Shown here one piece after another: positions 10,982 through 20,504 of a DNA stretch of 64,000 nt. Under the pieces are notes generated by a model that saw only the letters and a program-made list of their open reading frames with translations, had not been told where the DNA came from and did not search any database. Origin of the DNA: Candidatus Tepidiaquacella proteinivora (GTDB lineage Bacteria > Bacteroidota > Ignavibacteria > Tepidaquicellales > Tepidaquicellaceae). The position numbers and the translations under genes were made by a program. Numbering within the stretch: the stretch's first letter is position 1; each line of letters begins with the position of its first letter. The stretch covers positions 248,001 through 312,000 of the forward strand of contig CP054675.1 of the NCBI GenBank assembly GCA_013348845.1, given 5' to 3'.

Positions 10982-12746
10982 AAAATTATTAAAATGGGTT
11001 GATGAGATTGCAAAGTTATGCAAACCCGATAAAATTCACTGGTGCGATGGCTCACAGGAAGAAAATGACGCATTGATAAAAATATGTGTTGAGAATGGTT
11101 CTTTTGTCCCTATACCAAAGAGAGAAAATTCTTACTGGGTTGTTTCTGACCCGAAAGATGTTGCCCGCGTAGAAGACAGAACTTTTATTTGTTCACGAAA
11201 TAAAGATGATGCAGGACCAACAAACAACTGGATGGATCCGGATGAAATGAAAAAAATTATGCTTGGTCTTTATGATGGATGTATGAGAGGCAGAACAATG
11301 TATATAATCCCGTACTCAATGGGACCACTCGGCTCGAGAATTTCATATATAGGTGTGGAAATAACTGATTCAATTTATGTTGTGGTTAATATGCGTATTA
11401 TGACAAGAATGGGAAAAGCAGTTCTTGATGTTTTAGGTGAAGATGGGGATTTTGTACCGTGTCTTCATAGTGTCGGATATCCTTTGGTTGATGGAAAGAA
11501 AGATGTTCACTGGCCCTGTAATGAAGTAAAATATATAACACATTTTCCGGAAGAAAGAGCGATTTGGTCTTTTGGTTCCGGTTATGGTGGTAATGCTTTG
11601 CTTGGGAAGAAATGTTTCTCACTCAGAATTGCTTCTGTTATGGCACATGATGAAGGCTGGTTAGCTGAACATATGCTAATTGTTGGTGTTACTCCTCCAA
11701 ACGGTGAAAAGAAATATATTGCAGCAGCTTTTCCTTCTGCATGCGGAAAAACAAACCTTGCGATGATGAAACCTTCTCTCCCCGGCTGGAAAGTTGAAAC
11801 AGTAGGAGATGATATTGCATGGATGAAATTCGGACCTGATGGAAGATTGTATGCAATTAATCCGGAATATGGGTTCTTTGGTGTTGCTCCCGGTACTTCT
11901 ATGGAGTCTAATGAAAATGCAATGCTAACTATGACGAAGAACTCAATTTTCACAAATGTTGCTTTTACTGATGATGGTGATGTCTGGTGGGAAGGAATGA
12001 CAAAGCAAAAACCCGCTCATTTGCTTGACTGGAATAAAAATGACTGGACTCCGGATTGTGGTAGAAATGCTGCACATCCGAATGCAAGATTTACTACTCC
12101 GGCTTCTCAATGCCCTGTTATAGATCCGGATTGGGAAAATCCGAATGGCGTTCCGATTAGTGCTTTTCTTTTTGGTGGCAGGCGGTCTTCTGTTGTTCCT
12201 CTGGTGTATGAAGCTTATGATTGGAATCATGGAGTATTTATGGGCTCTGCTGCTGCATCAGAAACAACCGCTGCTGCTGCTGGTGCTGTTGGTAAATTAA
12301 GACACGACCCATTTGCTATGTTACCTTTCTGTGGTTATAATATGGCTGATTATTTCGCTCACTGGATTCAAATTGGCAGAATGACTTTTCCCAATAAACT
12401 TCCAAAAATATTTTATGTTAACTGGTTCCGAAAAGATGAAAATGGCAGATTTATCTGGCCCGGTTATGGTGATAATATCAGAGTAATTAAATGGATTCTT
12501 GAAAGAATAGATGAGAAAGGTGATTATGTTGAAACTCCTATCGGAATTCTTCCTGCTAAAGGTGCGATAGATATTTCAGGATTAAGGATATCGAATGAGA
12601 ATCTCGATAAGATTTTAAGTATCAATAAAGAAGAATGGTTTAAAGAAGTGCAGGAAATGCGTGAATATTATAAGATTTTCGGGAATAGATTACCCAATCA
12701 ATTAGTTGAAGAGTTGAATAAAATTGAAGAAAGATTGAAAAAGTAA
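10968..12746 (+). CDS. pckG: Phosphoenolpyruvate carboxykinase (GTP)
   Basis: Interconverts oxaloacetate plus GTP with phosphoenolpyruvate, CO2 and GDP; a gluconeogenic or, in anaerobes, carboxylating enzyme of the cytoplasm. The 592-residue length matches the GTP-dependent family (about 600) and not the shorter ATP form. Visible motifs: '[12 protein letters not shown]' substrate loop, P-loop 'FPSACGKTN' with Lys261, metal-site region '[11 protein letters not shown]', and '[11 protein letters not shown]' in the nucleotide lid region. The start overlaps the AI-2E gene by 14 bases, with a weak purine stretch (AGGAAG) before ATG. No missing catalytic residue was noticed. Firm assignment. Confidence 0.97.
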   Translation: MTKNKKLLKWVDEIAKLCKPDKIHWCDGSQEENDALIKICVENGSFVPIPKRENSYWVVSDPKDVARVEDRTFICSRNKDDAGPTNNWMDPDEMKKIMLGLYDGCMRGRTMYIIPYSMGPLGSRISYIGVEITDSIYVVVNMRIMTRMGKAVLDVLGEDGDFVPCLHSVGYPLVDGKKDVHWPCNEVKYITHFPEERAIWSFGSGYGGNALLGKKCFSLRIASVMAHDEGWLAEHMLIVGVTPPNGEKKYIAAAFPSACGKTNLAMMKPSLPGWKVETVGDDIAWMKFGPDGRLYAINPEYGFFGVAPGTSMESNENAMLTMTKNSIFTNVAFTDDGDVWWEGMTKQKPAHLLDWNKNDWTPDCGRNAAHPNARFTTPASQCPVIDPDWENPNGVPISAFLFGGRRSSVVPLVYEAYDWNHGVFMGSAAASETTAAAAGAVGKLRHDPFAMLPFCGYNMADYFAHWIQIGRMTFPNKLPKIFYVNWFRKDENGRFIWPGYGDNIRVIKWILERIDEKGDYVETPIGILPAKGAIDISGLRISNENLDKILSINKEEWFKEVQEMREYYKIFGNRLPNQLVEELNKIEERLKK

Positions 12747-12780
12747 TTGGCTTCAATTTGAATACTTTTTATATTGAGCA

Positions 12781-13536
12781 ATGAATAAAATCAAAATATT
12801 TACTTTAATTTATTTATCTTTCTTTGTAAGTGCATTATTGCTTGCACAATCTTTATCAAAGAACCCACCGAAACTTACAGAATATGTAACAGATGAAACG
12901 GGAACATTGACCAGTGAGCAATTAAGGACTTTAAGATTAAAATTAAAAGCTTTTGATGATTCTACATCTACTCAAATTGTTGTTCTAATAATAAACTCAT
13001 TATATGGTGAGCCTATTGAATTTGTAGCGAATAGTATATTTAAATATAATAAAATAGGTTCAGAAGGGAAAAATAACGGAGTACTTTTATTGATTTCAAA
13101 AGGGGATAGAAAAATAAGAATTGAAGTTGGATATGGTCTGGAAGGTGTTTTACCTGATGCACTTGCCAAAAGAATTATAAAAAATGAAATTGCTCCTGAA
13201 CTAAAAAAAGATAATTATTACGATGGTATAGTTAATGGGATTAATTCAATAATTAAGGTTACCAAAGGCGAATATAGCAGGGAAGAAGATGAAGAAGGAA
13301 TGAGCTTATCTACTATAGTTATCCTCTCTTTATTTCCGGCGATTATAATTTTAATTATAATTGTGTCAGTTATTCAAAGTAAAAGAGGTGGGTCAGGTAG
13401 TTATTCAGGTTCAGGTTACAGTTCTTCTTCTTATGATTCTTCATCATCAGATTATTCATCAAGTTCTTCTGATAGTTCCGGATTTTCAGGAGGAGGTGGC
13501 GACTCCGGCGGCGGTGGTGCGAGTGGCGACTACTAA
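12781..13536 (+). CDS. TPM-domain membrane protein (YgcG family)
   Basis: Exported, membrane-anchored protein of 251 residues. A signal peptide ends near residue 22 ('ALLLAQS'), followed by a TPM domain at about 30-150 with the family hallmarks 'YVTDETGTLT' and 'IRIEVGYGLEG'. One transmembrane helix lies at about 176-197, then a low-complexity Ser/Gly/Tyr tail ending 'GGGGASGDY'. TPM domains occur in thylakoid TLP18.3 and bacterial YgcG proteins; some have acid phosphatase activity, but function in bacteria is unclear. A TATATTG box at about 12771 precedes the ATG. The Ser/Gly-rich tail after the membrane helix is typical of the family. Confidence 0.83.
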   Translation: MNKIKIFTLIYLSFFVSALLLAQSLSKNPPKLTEYVTDETGTLTSEQLRTLRLKLKAFDDSTSTQIVVLIINSLYGEPIEFVANSIFKYNKIGSEGKNNGVLLLISKGDRKIRIEVGYGLEGVLPDALAKRIIKNEIAPELKKDNYYDGIVNGINSIIKVTKGEYSREEDEEGMSLSTIVILSLFPAIIILIIIVSVIQSKRGGSGSYSGSGYSSSSYDSSSSDYSSSSSDSSGFSGGGGDSGGGGASGDY

Positions 13537-13564
13537 AATAGTTTTTGAAATTCTGATTATAATA

Positions 13565-15292
13565 TTATTTTAGCAAAATCATTTTCTTTACTTCATTAAA
13601 ATCATTTCCGTTATTTATAATTAACCGATAGAAATAAATTCCGCTTGGAATTTCATTACCATTAAAGGTATATTTATAATTTCCCGATGTTTGAAATTCA
13701 TTTACCAGTGTTTTAATAACTTTTCCTGTTATATCAAAAACTTCAAGTGTAACAAAAGAATTCCTGTATAAGTCGTATGCTATTTCGGTATTTGGATTAA
13801 ATGGATTGGGATAATTTTGATATAATTTGTATGTTAATTGTGTTTCATTATTATTGATTCCGCTTGATTGAGTTACAAATATATAACTTGTTTTAATTAA
13901 AGTATCTGAACCCAGAAGATTTGCAGCAACAAGTTTGACTTCGTATATTCCACTATTTAAATATTTAATACCGGTCGGATTTTGTGCTTGTGAGCTTGAT
14001 GGGGTTGCTCCTGTGAAAGTCCATTCCCAGCTTGTTGGTGAATAAGATGATTGGTCATAGAAATTAACAGAATCTCCGGCAAAAATATCTCTTGAACTAA
14101 CTCTGAAATCAGCGACTGGTTTTCTGTTTATATTAGGTTTATAAGCGGTTATCTGATAACCACTGCCAATTGTTATAAAAATACCTTCCTTTCCAATAGG
14201 GCATCCGGAATAATAAATATATGGAATATTAAGTTGCCATTTAATTGTCTGAAGGTCTGGTGTAAAAGCAAAATATCTGCCATTAGCAGCTTCTACTGTA
14301 TTTACATAAATTGTGGAATCATAATCGACTGTAACATACCCTGCTAAAGTATTAACTGAATCTATAACCTGACCGTTTAAACCATTTACTCTCATCAGTT
14401 TACCGCTGCTTATACCATTATTAACATTGGCGCAATATAAGATATTGTTAGGACCGAACGATTTTACAAGAACAGCAGGAGTTAAAGTCCACTTTTGAGT
14501 AAATCCTGTACCATTATCAATAAAAGCGTGAAGTGAGCCACCATCTCTTGCAATATATATAGTTCCATCAGGTCCTACAACTAAATCGTTTTCCTGGTCT
14601 CCATCACCCGGAAGTGCATCAGACATATATTTAGTTAATCCTGTATTTATGTCAATCGCAATAAGTTTTTTAGGTGTTGTAATTGATCCTGTCCAGTGAT
14701 AATATGTATTACCATAAACAACATAACCACCATCAGGGCTTACCGGTATAATATAATTATTCGTCCATTTTGGCACACCGGTTTTTCTATCCAATCTTTT
14801 CTGAAATATGATTGGATCACCATCTGGAGCAAAGCATATACCGGTATTTCCGGGAAACATATCTGCGCTAATCCACCATTTTACAGAACCATCGGATATA
14901 TTCAAAGCGTATAGTTTCATATCTTTATAATCATGCGCATATACTGCATCTTCTGTGAAACCAACCGCGTACATCCTTGCGCTATCTGATACCGTCTTTT
15001 GCCATATAAGTTCTCCGTTAAATAAATTTCTAAGTTCTATTATACCTTTATATGGAGAAAGTATAACTCTGGAAGTAACAAACTTATCACCAAAAGTATA
15101 TACAGCATTTCCCCATGCTGTATAATTAGTGCTATTCACCGACCAGAACGGAGTGGAAACACTAATTGGTCCCGTCATTTTGGTCACACCATTTTTCTGA
15201 TTATTTCCGGCAAAAGTGTACCAATTCTGAGAATAAGAATTAAAATAAATAACAAATATAAAAATAATTACAGCAAAAAATATTTTTTTCAT
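13565..15292 (-). CDS. T9SS-sorted PQQ-type beta-propeller protein with PKD domain
   Basis: Secreted protein of 575 residues. Signal peptide at 1-21 ('IFVIYFNSYSQ'); a pyrrolo-quinoline-quinone-like beta-propeller from about 25 to 390, with repeats such as 'YALNISDGSVKWW' and 'DPIIFQKRLDRKTGVPKW'; a PKD domain at 391-475 ('SWEWTFTGATPSSSQAQNP'); and a T9SS type A sorting domain at 488-575 opening with 'YQNYPNPFNPNTEIAYDL' and ending 'KKMILLK'. The sorting domain should be cleaved on export through the SprA-type channel and the protein fixed to the surface or released. The ligand is unknown. A TAnnTTTG-type box (TATATTTG) lies 16 bases before the start. Convergent with the TPM gene. Confidence 0.88.
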   Translation of the reverse strand: MKKIFFAVIIFIFVIYFNSYSQNWYTFAGNNQKNGVTKMTGPISVSTPFWSVNSTNYTAWGNAVYTFGDKFVTSRVILSPYKGIIELRNLFNGELIWQKTVSDSARMYAVGFTEDAVYAHDYKDMKLYALNISDGSVKWWISADMFPGNTGICFAPDGDPIIFQKRLDRKTGVPKWTNNYIIPVSPDGGYVVYGNTYYHWTGSITTPKKLIAIDINTGLTKYMSDALPGDGDQENDLVVGPDGTIYIARDGGSLHAFIDNGTGFTQKWTLTPAVLVKSFGPNNILYCANVNNGISSGKLMRVNGLNGQVIDSVNTLAGYVTVDYDSTIYVNTVEAANGRYFAFTPDLQTIKWQLNIPYIYYSGCPIGKEGIFITIGSGYQITAYKPNINRKPVADFRVSSRDIFAGDSVNFYDQSSYSPTSWEWTFTGATPSSSQAQNPTGIKYLNSGIYEVKLVAANLLGSDTLIKTSYIFVTQSSGINNNETQLTYKLYQNYPNPFNPNTEIAYDLYRNSFVTLEVFDITGKVIKTLVNEFQTSGNYKYTFNGNEIPSGIYFYRLIINNGNDFNEVKKMILLK

Positions 15293-15308
15293 AATATAGT
15301 TTTTATTA

Positions 15309-15316
15309 CAAATATA
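15309..15316 (-). promoter_or_regulatory. Putative -7 box of a Bacteroidota-type promoter
   Basis: On the minus strand the bases read TATATTTG, an exact match to the TAnnTTTG box known from Bacteroidota primary sigma factor promoters, 16 bases before the ATG of the PQQ-propeller gene. No good TTG partner is seen at the usual distance, so the call rests on the box and its position only. Confidence 0.4.
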
Positions 15317-15520
15317 ACAATTTTAAAATAAATTATTAGTCTATGCATTTCGCAGCAGTATTTACTGTAGCCAATTAGAAAATATAAATTATCTTTTTAC
15401 ATTTAATATAGGTTAGGATTTTATGTCAGGTTATTTAATTAAATAATTATATAAATTAAGAATTTATTTTCTTCATTTTTTGTTAGGTAGGATTATTTTA
15501 ATTTGAAGAAAAAGCTTGTT

Positions 15521-16309
15521 ATGAATTTAAATAATATTAGTAAGAAAGCAAAGATTGGGAATAATGTTTTTATTGGTAATTATACAGTTATAGAAGATGA
15601 TGTTGTTATTGGTGATAATGTTTATATTGGTCATGGAGTTATGATTTATAATGGTGCAAGAATAGGGGAAGAGGTGAAGATTTATCATGCTTCTACTATT
15701 GGGAGTATTCCGAATTCTGTTGATTATAAAGGTGAAAATACGACTGTGGAAATCGGAGCCGGCACTTTAATAAAAGAGCATACTGTTATTTCAAAAGGAA
15801 CAAAACACAGTTATAAAACAATAATTGGCGAGAATTGTTTTATAATGGATAATGTTCATATTGGTCATGATGTGATTATCGGTAACAATGTGATTTTGAC
15901 AGTTGGATGTTCAATATCCGGACATGTAGAGATAGGGAATTTTGCCAACATCGGTGGTATGACTGGTATTCATCAATTTTGTAGAATAGGGAAGTATTGT
16001 ATGGTTCCTGCTTTAACAGGTATTGGGAAAGATATTCCGCCATTTTCTCTTGCGGCAAGAAACCCCGTAAGATATATAAGTCCTAATCTGATTGGTTTAA
16101 AAAGAAGAGGATTTTCAAAAGAAGAAATTGAGGAAATTAAAGCTGTCTATAATATAATTTATTATTCAGGATTGAATTTTAGTGATGCTGTCAAAAAAGT
16201 TAAAGAAGATTTTGAAGTTAAAGGAAATGTTAAGGATATAGTAGATTTTATAGAGTCAAGTAAGAGAGGTTTAATACCTTCATTAAAAGAAAAGGGTGAG
16301 GATTTTTAA
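15521..16309 (+). CDS. lpxA: Acyl-ACP--UDP-N-acetylglucosamine O-acyltransferase LpxA
   Basis: First step of lipid A synthesis: transfers a hydroxyacyl chain from ACP to UDP-GlcNAc in the cytoplasm. The protein is a left-handed parallel beta-helix made of hexapeptide repeats such as 'IGNNVF IGNYTV IEDDVV'. The family-specific stretch 'GSIPNSVDYKGENT' and the catalytic block 'MDNVHIGHDVIIGNN' are present; the second His of HIGHD (about residue 116) corresponds to E. coli His125. A C-terminal helical domain follows. I chose the ATG at 15521; an in-frame TTG at 15503 would add six residues. No other lpx gene is nearby. It shows that the organism makes lipid A. Confidence 0.9.
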   Translation: MNLNNISKKAKIGNNVFIGNYTVIEDDVVIGDNVYIGHGVMIYNGARIGEEVKIYHASTIGSIPNSVDYKGENTTVEIGAGTLIKEHTVISKGTKHSYKTIIGENCFIMDNVHIGHDVIIGNNVILTVGCSISGHVEIGNFANIGGMTGIHQFCRIGKYCMVPALTGIGKDIPPFSLAARNPVRYISPNLIGLKRRGFSKEEIEEIKAVYNIIYYSGLNFSDAVKKVKEDFEVKGNVKDIVDFIESSKRGLIPSLKEKGEDF

Positions 16310-16394
16310 TTAATTTAGAATTTTGATTTTATGTTTTATGGAATTAAAAAAGTCTAATATAATTTTAGATTATATTTATTGAAAATTTTTTTTA

Positions 16395-18812
16395 TTAATT
16401 AGCTGGGGAAATTTTTAATAATTTTCCTTCGCCGGGGTTAAATAGTGCAATAGTTATATATCCTGAATTATTTTTGTTAAAAGTAGTAAGTAATGAATCA
16501 TTAGCTATATCAGTGATTTTCCAATTATCATATTTGGGTAGAAACGCGGGATTAAATTTTATCTCAAGTATTCTTAAATCTCCATCGTTGTTAATATTCG
16601 GGAAGGTTCGTTTATTTACTACATATAAAAATTTACTTAATTCATTTTTGTTGGTAGAATTAAAAAATCCTAATTCCCAGTATCTTTCTTCGGGGCAATC
16701 ATAGTATTTGTTAATTCCTCCACCGGACATACATGGATTAACGCCTGAAATTAATGGTGCCATACTTCTTATATCAGAAACATAAGAGTACGGTAAGCCC
16801 TGAAATTGTGCCGGATACGATACTGAGTTTACAGTAATAGTATTTTCGTGTTTTAAATGTTTATCTAATGAGTCATACGGATACATATAGTTTCCAATAA
16901 CCTGTAATTTTCTATTCAGTTCAGAAATGTAATTCCATTTTTCCTGATAATAATAATTATAGAATCTTTTATTACTATAATTATCTGTGTTGGAAGTTGT
17001 AAGACCCATATTATAACAAAAGCCGGAAGCTTCTTTTCTTTGTTGCGATGTTGTGTAAGAAAATTCAAGTAATATTTTTGCACCGTGTGCTAAAGAAATA
17101 TTAAGAATAGCCGAAATTTCTTCACAGGTAGGCTCTCGTAATCCCCAATCATCAGGACCGCCGGTTCCTTTAATTAAACTTTCATCACTATTAATTTGAT
17201 TTACAACTGCATAAATCAAACCAAGACTCTTGGCTTTCTCTATGTAATATTTATGTTGTCTGACATACCAGGAAAAGGCAGATTGAATGCTATTCTGACT
17301 GTATGTGTAATCATCATAATTGTTTGCTTTTCTAAAAAATCTTGTGGCAGGGAATGAATCACTTTGATTGATTTTAAGGTTTGACGGATATTTAGTATTA
17401 TAAAAAACCGGAAACCATTGAGTTAACATAATATCTGAAATAGCGCCAATTTTAAAAGCAAAATTAATACAACTATCCCATAAAGCAAGATTATTATCTT
17501 CTTTATATTTTAAACCCGACCATCCCATAAAAGCGATAGGATCTGTGAGAAATATTAAAGAAAACTTATTATCAGAATATTCTTTGACAAGGCGATTTAC
17601 TTCCGCGATACATTCTAAATTTGCAAACTGTACTTCATCAATCCAGAAACAAGCAAGACCATCCACATTTTTAAAAGCATTTACTTCTTCCCAGATTCGT
17701 TCCCTGAATTTCCATATATTATAACTGGGATATGAAAAACCAACCTGCCAGGTATCAGTAAATAAATAATGAGCCCATGCGTCATCTACTCTTACATAAT
17801 CCAGGCATACATCAACTTTACCAAGCCATTTAACAATGTAATCTACTTTACAGGTTTCAACTTTGCCGGCTCCGATAGCTAATGAATCTGCTTTTACTGA
17901 CAGGTAATTTACAGAATCCTGAAAGTTATAATATCTCTCTAAGTATTGCCCGTTATATTGGGGATTGGCAGGATTTGAATAATCAATAAAGTTTTTACAT
18001 TTAATAAATGTTGAATCAATAATTTTTCCATCAAATCTTTTTATATATACAACGACAACGGTATCCTCCGGGTGGGATTTTGCGTAATCTGGATCAATTC
18101 TCATTCTTGGTTTTACAAACCATCTGTTATTATATTTAGGTTGCTTTATATCGGAGTATAATCTTCCATGACCAATGCTGTTTATGTTATCATCCACAAT
18201 AGTTAGGTCATTTACCTGTCCCAGGTTTTCAATTAAATTCTTTACTATGTAGCCGGGTTTATCTCTTCCTTTTATACACTTACGTGCTGTAACATTCTCA
18301 CCGAGCCAGAATTCGGTTGTGTCTTTTCCTGTCATATTTTCATTTGTATCATAACCGTAAGCAGGGAATCTTGTTATCCAGTTTTTTTTGCCCTGTTGTT
18401 CTGCCTGATAGGTAAATCGCTGTCCGTAAGCAGGTCGCAATATTTTTTCTCTTTCCATTATGAGAGAATTTCTTCCGGATAAAAATTTCCATTGCATTAT
18501 TGCATTTCGAATAAAATCTGCATAATCAGATGAGTCTTCAAAAAAGCCACCATCTCGTTGTGATGTGTTTTTCCATTCTTTTGGAAGAAAATCAAAATGA
18601 CCACTATAATTTTGCATTATATTAAATGAAAGTGAATCATACCATTTTAGATGAGTTGGTGTTCTGAGTCTTTCTTCAAAAAAGAAATTCATAGGACCAA
18701 TATAAAATCCACGTGTTAAATCATTCCCGCTCTGCTGCTTTTCATTGGAAATTCCAAGTAATATTATTACCAAAGTTATTATAAGTAATGTTATTATTAT
18801 CCCTTTTCTCAT
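16395..18812 (-). CDS. Large exported protein of unknown family
   Basis: Not recognised. The chosen ATG gives 805 residues; an in-frame TTG at 18863 would add 17 basic residues but fits worse with an export signal. An N-terminal hydrophobic helix (about 4-22, 'IIITLLIITLVIILLGI') is a signal peptide or anchor. The rest is soluble and rich in aromatic residues. The central segment 'GLACFWIDEVQFANLECIA' and the later 'IFLTDPIAFMGWSGLKY' alternate beta-like and acidic turns as in TIM-barrel glycosidases, and the end ('ITIALFNPGEGKLLKISP') looks like a terminal beta-sandwich strand. A secreted glycoside hydrolase-like enzyme is therefore possible, not shown. It has no T9SS sorting domain, unlike its neighbours. 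Confidence 0.75.
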   Translation of the reverse strand: MRKGIIITLLIITLVIILLGISNEKQQSGNDLTRGFYIGPMNFFFEERLRTPTHLKWYDSLSFNIMQNYSGHFDFLPKEWKNTSQRDGGFFEDSSDYADFIRNAIMQWKFLSGRNSLIMEREKILRPAYGQRFTYQAEQQGKKNWITRFPAYGYDTNENMTGKDTTEFWLGENVTARKCIKGRDKPGYIVKNLIENLGQVNDLTIVDDNINSIGHGRLYSDIKQPKYNNRWFVKPRMRIDPDYAKSHPEDTVVVVYIKRFDGKIIDSTFIKCKNFIDYSNPANPQYNGQYLERYYNFQDSVNYLSVKADSLAIGAGKVETCKVDYIVKWLGKVDVCLDYVRVDDAWAHYLFTDTWQVGFSYPSYNIWKFRERIWEEVNAFKNVDGLACFWIDEVQFANLECIAEVNRLVKEYSDNKFSLIFLTDPIAFMGWSGLKYKEDNNLALWDSCINFAFKIGAISDIMLTQWFPVFYNTKYPSNLKINQSDSFPATRFFRKANNYDDYTYSQNSIQSAFSWYVRQHKYYIEKAKSLGLIYAVVNQINSDESLIKGTGGPDDWGLREPTCEEISAILNISLAHGAKILLEFSYTTSQQRKEASGFCYNMGLTTSNTDNYSNKRFYNYYYQEKWNYISELNRKLQVIGNYMYPYDSLDKHLKHENTITVNSVSYPAQFQGLPYSYVSDIRSMAPLISGVNPCMSGGGINKYYDCPEERYWELGFFNSTNKNELSKFLYVVNKRTFPNINNDGDLRILEIKFNPAFLPKYDNWKITDIANDSLLTTFNKNNSGYITIALFNPGEGKLLKISPAN

Positions 18813-19008
18813 TTTTCTTTTAATAATTTTAGTTTTAATGTTGTTGTAGATATATTTTTTCAAACAACTTATGATGTTAATTTAGAAAAAAACATTTTTT
18901 AAATCTATATGTAAATATATAACAATATCAGTTATTAAATAGTAACATCAGGTTTTTTGTCATTTTAATGATTCTGTATTGAATTGTGATGATTATTTCT
19001 TCAGTATT

Positions 19009-20388
19009 TTATTTTATAAGAACCATCTTTTTCACATCAGAAAAATAAATATTTTTGTCTTTTATGATAATTTCATAAAAGTAAATACCACTCGATAATC
19101 GGAAAGAGTTAAAATTGATATTATATCTACCTTCAGATTTTAATTCATTAATTAGTGTTAATATTTCTTCACCGATTATATTATATATTTTTAGTTGCAC
19201 AAATCCCCCTTTTACGCAGTCAAACATAATATTTGTGGATTGATTAAAAGGATTAGGATAATTTTGATATAACTTAAAATCATCTGGAATTTCAGTTCCG
19301 ATTTTTTTTATGTTTGAAGGTATTCCTCTATACCAGATTTTTCCTTCAGAAGAACCGCAGTAAATTTTTGAGTCATTCCAATTATATAAACAATCAAACC
19401 AGACATTAGTATTTTCTTCTATTTCCCAATTAGTTCCTCCATTATAAGTAACAAGAATCGCACCAGTAGTCGGGGTACCGTGTACAGCCCAGCCAGTGTT
19501 ATTATCAATGAAAATTATGTCATTAATTTGTGAATAAGGAAACTGAACGACCGGGTTATTTTGAAAAACCCAATTTAAACCAAAATTAGTTGTCTTATAA
19601 ATATTTTTATGGTCTATATTACTACCTCCAATCCATCCCGTATTACCATTGAAGTAGATACATAATAAAGCGTTAACCCCATTGGAAGTTGGTGGAATAT
19701 TTGGAAAATAATTGATGAAATTTAAACCCCCATTTGTAGATTTCATCAAAAAGTTTTTACCACAAATAAAACCAGTATTAGCATCTAACCAGAATTGTCC
19801 GAAAAGTTCATTTTCATTTGAAGTTGAAGCTACAATTTCCTGCCAGTTAAGTCCTCCGTTTGTTGTCCTGATTATACAGGAATTAAAAGAAGCAGTTTTT
19901 CTACCTATTGCAATGCCAGTATTTGAATTAAAGAAATAGACAGAATTCAAAACCCCTGAGACAGGTGGGGGTATTTGTCTTACCCAATTAAAGCCACCGT
20001 TTGTGGTTTTCCTTATTTGCATTGCACCACCAACAACCCATCCTGTAAGTGAATTAACAAAATGAATTCCATTAAATAAAGTAGTAAATGTTGTATCATT
20101 AAAAGAAATTTCTAACCAATTTAAACCACTATTTGTTGATATGATAATTCCCATTCCGGTGTGTGTAGCATACGCAAAAGGTAATGGGAAGAATATATCA
20201 GTAATTTGATTTGTAATGGGAGTTTGAATATACTCCCATATAATCGGATTATTTGCTATTTTATTGCTGTTATTATACTTTGCAGCAGGTATGAATAAAT
20301 TGCAGTCATAATAATAGGAATAATTTTGCGGAAAACTAAAATCAGAAAATGAAAAAATTATTAATATTATTAATAATGCCCTTTTCAT
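19009..20388 (-). CDS. T9SS-sorted YCF48/BNR-repeat propeller protein
   Basis: Secreted 459-residue protein. Signal peptide at about 1-20 ('IFSFSDFSFPQN'); several YCF48/BNR-like propeller repeats between about 60 and 350 with the signature 'TTNGGFNW', 'TTNGGLNW', 'STNGGLNF' and 'TTNFGLNW', each next to 'NTGWVVGG'-type strands; and a T9SS type A sorting domain at 371-459 ('YQNYPNPFNQSTNIMFD', ending 'KKMVLIK'). In this domain the usual FNPxT reads FNQST. Such proteins are common surface adhesin-like or structural proteins in Ignavibacteria-type genomes; the ligand is unknown. Same strand as the flanking gene at 20505 but 116 bases away. Confidence 0.87.
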   Translation of the reverse strand: MKRALLIILIIFSFSDFSFPQNYSYYYDCNLFIPAAKYNNSNKIANNPIIWEYIQTPITNQITDIFFPLPFAYATHTGMGIIISTNSGLNWLEISFNDTTFTTLFNGIHFVNSLTGWVVGGAMQIRKTTNGGFNWVRQIPPPVSGVLNSVYFFNSNTGIAIGRKTASFNSCIIRTTNGGLNWQEIVASTSNENELFGQFWLDANTGFICGKNFLMKSTNGGLNFINYFPNIPPTSNGVNALLCIYFNGNTGWIGGSNIDHKNIYKTTNFGLNWVFQNNPVVQFPYSQINDIIFIDNNTGWAVHGTPTTGAILVTYNGGTNWEIEENTNVWFDCLYNWNDSKIYCGSSEGKIWYRGIPSNIKKIGTEIPDDFKLYQNYPNPFNQSTNIMFDCVKGGFVQLKIYNIIGEEILTLINELKSEGRYNINFNSFRLSSGIYFYEIIIKDKNIYFSDVKKMVLIK

Positions 20389-20504
20389 TTCTTTTTATTT
20401 TTTTTAGAAATTAAGGATAAATATTTATAAATTCAATATGCTATTTATTCCTTTTAAATGCCCCTTTAATATCGGGAATAGGGATAAATTATTATTTATA
20501 GAAA

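Noticed and set aside
16356-16376. Inverted repeat AATATAAT-TTTAG-ATTATATT between convergent genes as a terminator
   Set aside because: Stem contains only A/T pairs, so it would be weak and is expected by chance at this base composition.
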